From: Agromyces sp. 3263
Lineage (GTDB): Bacteria > Actinomycetota > Actinomycetes > Actinomycetales > Microbacteriaceae
DNA: 64,000 nt
Reading direction: 5' to 3'
NCBI RefSeq assembly: GCF_031456545.1
Contig: NZ_JAVDUV010000001.1
Location: 1,798,001-1,862,000, forward strand
This document shows, one piece after another, positions 59,280-64,000 of this stretch. Under the pieces are notes generated by a model. The model was given only the letters and a program-made list of their open reading frames with translations, made no database searches and had not been told where the DNA came from. The position numbers were made by a program, and so were the translations under genes. The first letter of the stretch is position 1; every line of letters starts with the position of its first letter.

Positions 59280-59613
59280 CCGTCTCTCCTTTCAGCTCGC
59301 GGAGTCGCTCGTCGAGCAGGTCGAAGCGCTCGTTCCACGCGTCACGATGCCGGTCGACCCAGGCGGATGCCTCGTCGAGGGGCTCCGTGCGGAGCGTGCA
59401 GCGGCGCCACTGCGCGTCGGCGGTGCGTTCGATGAGGCCGGCGCGCTCGAGTACCTTGAGGTGCTGCGAGATCGCGGGGCGGCTCATCGCGAACGGCGCG
59501 GCCAGTTCCCCGACCGTCGTCGGCCCGCCGCGGAGGCGCGAGATGATCGCGCGCCGCGTCGGATCGGCGAGGGCCTGGAACACGAGGCTCAGCTCGTCCG
59601 TCGCACCGACCAT
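59272..59613 (-). CDS. ArsR-family transcriptional regulator
   Basis: 113 residues. A winged helix with LADPTRRAIISRLRGGPTTV then GELAAPFAMSRPAISQHLKV and LERAGLIERTADAQWRRCTL, of the SdpR-like group that lacks the ArsR metal-binding CxC. AAGGAG is 10 bases before the ATG. The promoter (TTGACG-N17-TATGGT) and a TAAGCA/TGCTTA inverted repeat lie directly upstream, giving a plausible autoregulatory site. Governs the SRPBCC and reductase genes that follow. Confidence 0.92.
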   Translation of the reverse strand: MVGATDELSLVFQALADPTRRAIISRLRGGPTTVGELAAPFAMSRPAISQHLKVLERAGLIERTADAQWRRCTLRTEPLDEASAWVDRHRDAWNERFDLLDERLRELKGETDA

Positions 59614-59614
59614 G

Positions 59615-59644
59615 TAAGCAACTCCTTATTTAATGATCTGCTTA
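59615..59644. promoter_or_regulatory. Candidate operator of the ArsR-family regulator
   Basis: TAAGCA at 59615-59620 and TGCTTA at 59639-59644 form an inverted repeat with 18 bases between, in an AT-rich patch unlike its surroundings, lying between the promoter -10 and the ATG. Confidence 0.4.
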
Positions 59645-59673
59645 ACCATAGGTCGGGTCGGATGCGACGTCAA
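59645..59673 (-). promoter_or_regulatory. Sigma70-like promoter of the arsR-SRPBCC-reductase operon
   Basis: Minus strand: TTGACG at 59673-59668, exactly 17 bases, TATGGT at 59650-59645. Five of six and four of six matches to consensus, the clearest vegetative promoter in the window. Confidence 0.65.
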
Positions 59674-59682
59674 CCCCGTCGC

Positions 59683-59761
59683 CGAAATGGAGGAACTCCC
59701 GTGCCACGCGTCGTCGGAGGTGGCGCGACACGCCGCCGAAGGCGCACGAGTTCCTCCATCG
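59683..59761. repeat. Dispersed inverted-repeat element, copy 2
   Basis: CGAAATGGAGGAACT at the left faces AGTTCCTCCATCG at the right (11 consecutive complementary bases, then a 2-base deletion in the right arm). The left 14 bases are identical to copy 1 at 48340 and the total lengths are 79 and 82 bases. It lies between the divergent ArsR-family and cupin genes. Confidence 0.65.
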
Positions 59762-59822
59762 AGGCGCGGAAGCTCGTGCTGACGCGGATGCCGCCGGCCG
59801 CGGCATCCGGAATGATCGGGAC

Positions 59823-60188
59823 ATGGCAGATCTGGTGCGCAATGTGCAGGCCGCCCTCGACTCGTTCTCGGAGCCCTGGCAGCCCCGGCGCCTCGTGAGC
59901 GTGAACGACTACGACGTGAAGGTGGTGAAGCTGCTCGGCGAGTTCACGTGGCACAGCCACCCCGAGACTGACGAACTCTTCATGGTGATCTCGGGCGACC
60001 TCGTCATCCAGCTGCGCGACGGCGACGTGAGGCTCGGGCCTGGCGACGTCTACGTCGTGCCGCGCGGCGTCGAGCACTGCCCGCGCGCCGACGGCGAGGT
60101 GTCGGCGATCCTCATCGAGCCGCAGGGCACCGTGAACACGGGCGACACCCCGAGCGAACGCACCGCGCAGCTTCGAGACCTCGACTGA
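59823..60188 (+). CDS. Small single-domain cupin protein
   Basis: 121 residues. Metal-binding motif 1 is FTWHSHPETDELFMVISG (H-x-H...E) and motif 2 ends in GDVYVVPRGVEHCPRA (P...H), giving a complete 3-His/1-Glu site. Such small cupins act as isomerases, dioxygenases or sensors; the substrate is unknown. An AATGAT box 6 bases before the ATG could be a leaderless -10. Divergent from the ArsR operon. Confidence 0.88.
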   Translation: MADLVRNVQAALDSFSEPWQPRRLVSVNDYDVKVVKLLGEFTWHSHPETDELFMVISGDLVIQLRDGDVRLGPGDVYVVPRGVEHCPRADGEVSAILIEPQGTVNTGDTPSERTAQLRDLD

Positions 60189-60203
60189 GGCGCGCCGCAC
60201 GAC

Positions 60204-60264
60204 CGTCGCCTCGCTCCGCGAGCGGGCTCCACGCCGCGCCGGGATCGCCGACCGAGGCGAGACG
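60204..60264. repeat. Imperfect inverted repeat between cupin and response regulator genes
   Basis: CGTCGCCTCG at 60204-60213 faces CGAGGCGAGACG at 60253-60264, complementary apart from a 2-base insertion. It fills the gap between two convergent genes and may act as a two-way terminator. Confidence 0.4.
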
Positions 60265-60267
60265 CCG

Positions 60268-61005
60268 TCACGACGCCGGGCGCACCACCCCGTGCTCGTA
60301 GGCGAAGACGACGGCGTGCACGCGGTCGCGCAGGCCGAGCTTCATGAGCACCTTCGAGACGTGCGTCTTCACCGTCGCCTCGCCGACCCACATGCGCTGC
60401 GCGATCTCGGCGTTCGAGATGCCCAGGGCGAGCAGCTCGAGCACCTCCCGTTCGCGCTCGGTGAGCGTCGCGAGCGCGGGCGGTGCCGAGCGGGCCGTCT
60501 CCGTCGCGGGAGGGGTCGGCCGCACGGTCGGCGCGGTCGATGACCGCGCCGACGAACGAGCCGCATCGAGCCCTTGGCCGCCGGATGCCGCCACCGCCTC
60601 GATCACGCGCCGCGTGACATCCGGCGACAACAGCGCGTCGCCGCGCGCCACGACCTGCACCGCCTCGATGAGCTGCTCTGGGCTGGAGTTCTTGAGCAGG
60701 AACCCGCTGGCACCGGCCTCGAGCGCCGCGAAGAGGTAGTCCTCGCGGTTGAACGTGGTGAGCACGAGCACGGCCGCAGCGGATGCCGCATCCGCCGTGA
60801 TGCGCCGGGTGGCCTCGAGCCCGTCCATGCCGGGCATCTGCACGTCCATGCACACGACGTCGGGCGACAGCTCGGCGACGGCCGCCACCGCCTCGGCCCC
60901 GTCGGCCGCCTCGCCGACGACCTCGATGCCGTCCTCCGAGTCGAGGATGGTGCGGAAGCCGCCGCGGACGAGGGCCTGGTCGTCGACGACGAGCACGCGG
61001 ATCAC
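60268..61005 (-). CDS. NarL-family response regulator
   Basis: 245 residues. A receiver domain with VLVVDDQALVRGGFRTIL and the phosphoacceptor Asp in VVCMDVQMPGMDGLEA (about residue 53), a linker of about 50 residues rich in Ala/Ser/Pro (unusually long), and a LuxR-type helix-turn-helix with LTEREREVLELLALGISNAE and GEATVKTHVSKVLMKLGLRD. GTG start overlapping the kinase stop (GTGA), with GGAGG 7 bases upstream. Activated by phosphotransfer from the neighbouring kinase. Targets unknown; the GH97 gene beyond the kinase is a possible one. Confidence 0.93.
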   Translation of the reverse strand: MIRVLVVDDQALVRGGFRTILDSEDGIEVVGEAADGAEAVAAVAELSPDVVCMDVQMPGMDGLEATRRITADAASAAAVLVLTTFNREDYLFAALEAGASGFLLKNSSPEQLIEAVQVVARGDALLSPDVTRRVIEAVAASGGQGLDAARSSARSSTAPTVRPTPPATETARSAPPALATLTEREREVLELLALGISNAEIAQRMWVGEATVKTHVSKVLMKLGLRDRVHAVVFAYEHGVVRPAS

Positions 61006-62399
61006 GATCGCACCTCCTCGCGCCGGAGCGGGAACGCCGCGCGCACGAGGTAGCCGCCGCGGGCGCGGGGGCCGAGCTCGAGGGTGCCGCCGACCGCGGC
61101 GACGCGTTCGCGCATGCCGACCTGGCCGAGTCCCGCGCCGACGGCCGGACTTCCATCGCCGCCATCGCCCGAGCGGTCGCCACCACGGCGGCTGCCGCCA
61201 TCACCACCGCCACGGACACCGGTGTTCGTCACCTCGACCTCGACCGCGGCATCCGACCACCGCACCCGCACCTCGGCGCTCGTCGACGCGCCGGCGTGCT
61301 TCCGCACGTTCGTGAGCGCCTCCTGCACGATCCGGTACGCGCTGACGCCGATCACCGCCGACACCGGGCGCGCCTCGCCGACGATGGCGAGCTCGGTGCG
61401 CACGCCGGCGGCCACCGACTCGGCCACGAGCTCATCGAGGCGGTCGATGCCGCGCGTGCTCGTGCTGGTCACGGCGGGCTCAGCGGCTGGCGCCGATGCG
61501 GCCGGACCCGTTGCGGCCGGCGCGACGACCGGCCCGGTGTCGCTGCGCAGCGTGCCGAGCAGCCCGTGCAGCTCTTCGACGGCGTCGCGGGCGCTCGACT
61601 CGATGGCCGAGAGCGCCGCCGCCGCGGCATCCGGATCCTTCGCGAGCACGCGCCGCGCCGCGCCGGCCTGCACGCCGATGACCGAGACGTGGTGCGCGAC
61701 GACGTCGTGCAACTCCCGGGCGATGCGAAGGCGCTCGATGGCCACGGCTTGGGCGCGGGTGCGCTCGCGTTCGGCGGCGAGCTCGGCGGTGCGCTGCTCG
61801 AGCTCGGCTCGCGATCGAGCCGAGCGGTAGGCGGAGTCGCCGAAGTACCAGGCGCCGCCGAAGTAGAGCAGGTTGGTGAGCACGTTGATGAGCCCGTAGG
61901 CGAGGTACGGCGAGATCACGCCCTCGCGGGACATCTCGGGCAGCTGGTCGGGTGTGAGTGAGCCGACGATCAGGCCCCAGAACAGCCACACGAACATGCC
62001 CACGACGATGACGCCGCGCACCACGTTGGCGCGCAGCCGGCTGCGGCCCCACGCACCGACCGTGTAGATGGCGATGAACAGCGCGATGTTCGAGAAGAGC
62101 ACCTCACCGACCTCGGTGACGGCGCCGATGACGAAGGCGGCGGATGCCACGAGCGCGACGATCTCGGGCCAGCGCCGCCGCGCGGCGAGCGGCAGGTTCA
62201 TCGCGGCGACCCACAGCACCGAACCCCACCACGGGGCATCCTCGCCCCATCCGGTGATGCGGGAGAGCACCACGCTCGCGGCGGTGCCCACGGCCATCAC
62301 GAGCGCCAGGATGAGGTCGTATCGGTACGCCGCCCGGAGCGGTCGCGGTCGCACCCACTCGACGCCGTCGAGCACGGGCGGCGCTGCTGAGACGGACAT
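61002..62399 (-). CDS. Sensor histidine kinase, HisKA_3 (NarX/DesK-like) type
   Basis: 465 residues. Four to six N-terminal membrane segments (about 25-185) without a sizeable external domain, a short coiled coil, then the phosphoacceptor His in IARELHDVVAHHVSVIGVQA and a HATPase_c domain with EALTNVRKHAGAST (N box) and GLGQVGMRERVAAVGGTLEL (G box). Two low-complexity inserts occur (Pro/Ala about 300; Gly/Arg/Asp about 410). Membrane-sensing kinases of this kind respond to envelope stress or lipids. GGAGG stands 3-4 bases before the ATG. Co-transcribed with the response regulator. Confidence 0.93.
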   Translation of the reverse strand: MSVSAAPPVLDGVEWVRPRPLRAAYRYDLILALVMAVGTAASVVLSRITGWGEDAPWWGSVLWVAAMNLPLAARRRWPEIVALVASAAFVIGAVTEVGEVLFSNIALFIAIYTVGAWGRSRLRANVVRGVIVVGMFVWLFWGLIVGSLTPDQLPEMSREGVISPYLAYGLINVLTNLLYFGGAWYFGDSAYRSARSRAELEQRTAELAAERERTRAQAVAIERLRIARELHDVVAHHVSVIGVQAGAARRVLAKDPDAAAAALSAIESSARDAVEELHGLLGTLRSDTGPVVAPAATGPAASAPAAEPAVTSTSTRGIDRLDELVAESVAAGVRTELAIVGEARPVSAVIGVSAYRIVQEALTNVRKHAGASTSAEVRVRWSDAAVEVEVTNTGVRGGGDGGSRRGGDRSGDGGDGSPAVGAGLGQVGMRERVAAVGGTLELGPRARGGYLVRAAFPLRREEVRS

Positions 62400-62520
62400 C
62401 CCTCCACGCTAGCGACCGGCGGCGGCGGCCCGGATCCCTCGCGCGACGGACTTCTCCGGCCGTCGAGGTGATCGCTACTGACCGGTTGAAGGCCACGAGC
62501 GATCGATACCGAACAGGTCG

Positions 62521-62550
62521 TTGACCGTTTCGATCACGGGTTCCTAGCCT
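62521..62550 (+). promoter_or_regulatory. Sigma70-like promoter and imperfect operator of the GH97 gene
   Basis: TTGACC at 62521-62526, 18 bases, TAGCCT at 62545-62550. An imperfect inverted repeat (GATCGATACCG around 62502-62512, with CCGTTTCGATC at 62525-62535) brackets the -35 box and could bind a repressor such as a LacI-type protein. Confidence 0.45.
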
Positions 62551-62600
62551 GACGTCGAGACCCTCGGATGAGGGCCATCGCGAACGTCGAAGGAGACCTC

Positions 62601-64000
62601 GTGCCCCGTCACACCCATCGCCGTCGAGCCGCCACCACCGCGCTCGTCGTCAGCGGAAGCCTGTTGGGAGGCGGGCTCGCAGCCGTCTCCGGAGCACTGC
62701 CCGCCAGCGCCGACGTTCCCGTCGGCGACGTGTTCATCTCAGACCTGCCCTGGCTCGACGAGTCGAACGGGTGGGGTCCGGTCGAGCGCGACACGTCCAA
62801 CGGCGAGTCGGCGCCGGGCGACGGCAAGCCGATCACCGTCGGCGGCGTCGTCTACGACAAGGGGGTCGGCATGCACGCCACCGGGGCGCTGTCGGTGGAG
62901 CTCGGTGCGAACTGCACGGCCTTCAGCGCGATGGTCGGCCTCGACGACGAGGTGACGTCGGGCATCGGCACCGTGCAGTTCCAGCTGTACGGCGATGGCA
63001 CGCTCCTCGCCGAGACCGGGGTCGTCACGGGCGACGACGCGGCGGTCGAGCTGACGGCGGATGTCTCGGGTGTCGACGTCCTGCGCCTGGTGGCGAACGA
63101 GTCGACCAACGGCAAGAACTTCGACCACGCCGACTGGGCGGACGCCAGGGTCACCTGCGACGACGACGTGCCCGAGGAGCCGGTGGTCGTCGAGCAGTGG
63201 GCGATCGACGGGCCCGAGGGGTCTCCGCTGGATGGCGTCGTGAAGCTCGATTCCGCGGGACGTGTCGCGCTCGACGTGGTCGACGGCGAGACGACGGTGG
63301 TGCAGGCCACGAGGCTCGGCCTCACCGGGAGCGACGGCGACTTCCGCGACGGGCTGGTCTTCGTTGGACGCGACGACCATCTCGTCGCGGACGTCTACGA
63401 GATGACCACCGGCAAGGAGCAGGAGCGGTCGTACACGTTCCAGGAGTCCGTGTTCGAGTTCGAGAACGCGGACGGTGCGCGGTTCTCGATCGCCGTGCGG
63501 CTCTCCGATGACGGCGCCGCCTACCGATACCTGATCGCCGGCGACGGCGAGCACCGCGTGGACGACGAGTCGGGCGCATGGGAGATGCCGGCGGACGGCG
63601 CGGCATGGATGCAGCGGTCCTACGCGGTCAACTACGAAGCCGAATGGATGCAGACGACCGCGGCCGCGTCGAACGGAACGGGCAGCGTCGGATACCCCGC
63701 GCTGTTCCAGCAGGGCGAGCACTACGTGCTGCTCACCGAGTCCGACGTGCACGGCGACTACTCGGGTTCCCACCTCGCGCACACGCCCGGCACGCTGCGC
63801 TACGGCGTCGACCTCTTCCAGGGCGCCCCGGTGACCTCCCAGGGGGACCTCTCGACCCCATGGCGCGTCGCGATCGTCGGCGGCCTCGACACGGTGGTCG
63901 AGTCGACGATCGTCGACGATCTCGCCACGCCGAACGCACTCGAGGGCCAGGACACGTCGTGGATCAAGCCCGGCGTCTCGAGCTGGAGCTGGCTGACCGA
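62601..64000 (+). CDS. Secreted GH97 glycosidase with N-terminal NPCBM domain (3' end outside window)
   Basis: GTG at 62601 follows AAGGAGA; the frame stays open to the window end (466 codons visible). A signal peptide (about 1-38, ending ALPASA) is followed by an NPCBM carbohydrate-binding domain (about 40-180) with ISDLPWLDESNGWGPVERDT and YDKGVGMHATGALSVELG. Then comes the GH97 N-terminal beta-sandwich domain (about 190-440; SPLDGVVKLDSAGRVALDVV), and the catalytic barrel begins with DTSWIKPGVSSWSW, the characteristic GH97 entry. GH97 includes inverting alpha-glucosidases and retaining alpha-galactosidases; the deciding residues are beyond the window. Likely extracellular, working on plant or microbial glycans. 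Confidence 0.9.
   Translation, partial: MPRHTHRRRAATTALVVSGSLLGGGLAAVSGALPASADVPVGDVFISDLPWLDESNGWGPVERDTSNGESAPGDGKPITVGGVVYDKGVGMHATGALSVELGANCTAFSAMVGLDDEVTSGIGTVQFQLYGDGTLLAETGVVTGDDAAVELTADVSGVDVLRLVANESTNGKNFDHADWADARVTCDDDVPEEPVVVEQWAIDGPEGSPLDGVVKLDSAGRVALDVVDGETTVVQATRLGLTGSDGDFRDGLVFVGRDDHLVADVYEMTTGKEQERSYTFQESVFEFENADGARFSIAVRLSDDGAAYRYLIAGDGEHRVDDESGAWEMPADGAAWMQRSYAVNYEAEWMQTTAAASNGTGSVGYPALFQQGEHYVLLTESDVHGDYSGSHLAHTPGTLRYGVDLFQGAPVTSQGDLSTPWRVAIVGGLDTVVESTIVDDLATPNALEGQDTSWIKPGVSSWSWLT

Overview
The window is a gene-dense, very GC-rich stretch of actinobacterial chromosome, most likely from the family Microbacteriaceae. The support is a dnaK-grpE-dnaJ-hspR operon and a clpB gene that both carry HAIR operators; a clpS-DUF2017 pair; a deazaflavin (F420)-type nitroreductase; two DUF7882 paralogues; several apparently leaderless -10 boxes; and constant recurrence of the word GGATGC/GCATCC. 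I see no rRNA, tRNA, CRISPR array, insertion sequence or prophage. Intergenic regions are all below 300 bases.

Layout. 1-3 kb: 3' end of an M20 peptidase, a UMF1-type MFS transporter and an endonuclease/exonuclease/phosphatase enzyme. 3-10 kb: a secreted subtilase fused to a propeller-like C-terminus, divergent from a large AAA-LuxR regulator. 10-14 kb: a RIO-type kinase behind a 20-codon leader peptide, then a four-gene SipW-type cassette (signal peptidase I plus three putative substrates). 14-17 kb: a DHA2-type MFS pump, a lipoprotein and a stand-alone TOPRIM protein. 17-21.5 kb: the HspR/DnaK heat-shock operon. 21.5-24.5 kb: an exported protein, an rRNA methyltransferase-like protein and a DUF817 membrane protein. 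24.5-28.7 kb: a cyclic-di-GMP locus, with an EAL protein converging on an operon of RsbQ-like hydrolase, PAS-GAF-GGDEF protein, two DUF7882 proteins and one small protein.

28.9-36.4 kb: clpS-DUF2017, then membrane proteins (DUF998-like, PLDc_N/SHOCT, CLC-type, SulP, GAP family, AI-2E family). 36.4-40.3 kb: DUF6325 and SHOCT genes leading into a type III polyketide synthase, methyltransferase and FAD monooxygenase, the same enzyme set as the srsABC alkylresorcinol/quinone pathway. 40.3-43.8 kb: an F420-type reductase, an unknown protein and a ClpB lacking its N-domain. 43.8-50.4 kb: MFS transporter, carboxylesterase, zinc alcohol dehydrogenase with a UPF0303 partner, nitroreductase and threonine aldolase. 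50.5-54.5 kb: one 1,337-residue protein that looks like an orphan cargo toxin of an extracellular contractile injection system. 54.6-62.4 kb: ABC exporter pair, MFS transporter, an ArsR/SRPBCC/dihydrofolate-reductase-like operon, a cupin and a NarL-type two-component system. 62.6-64 kb: the start of a secreted GH97 glycosidase with an NPCBM domain, cut by the window end.

The likeliest places for undescribed biology are the injection-system-like toxin, the RsbQ/diguanylate cyclase operon, and the SipW cassette whose signal peptidase carries an extra extracellular domain and a sortase-like tail. All assignments come from reading translated sequence by eye; no database search was run.
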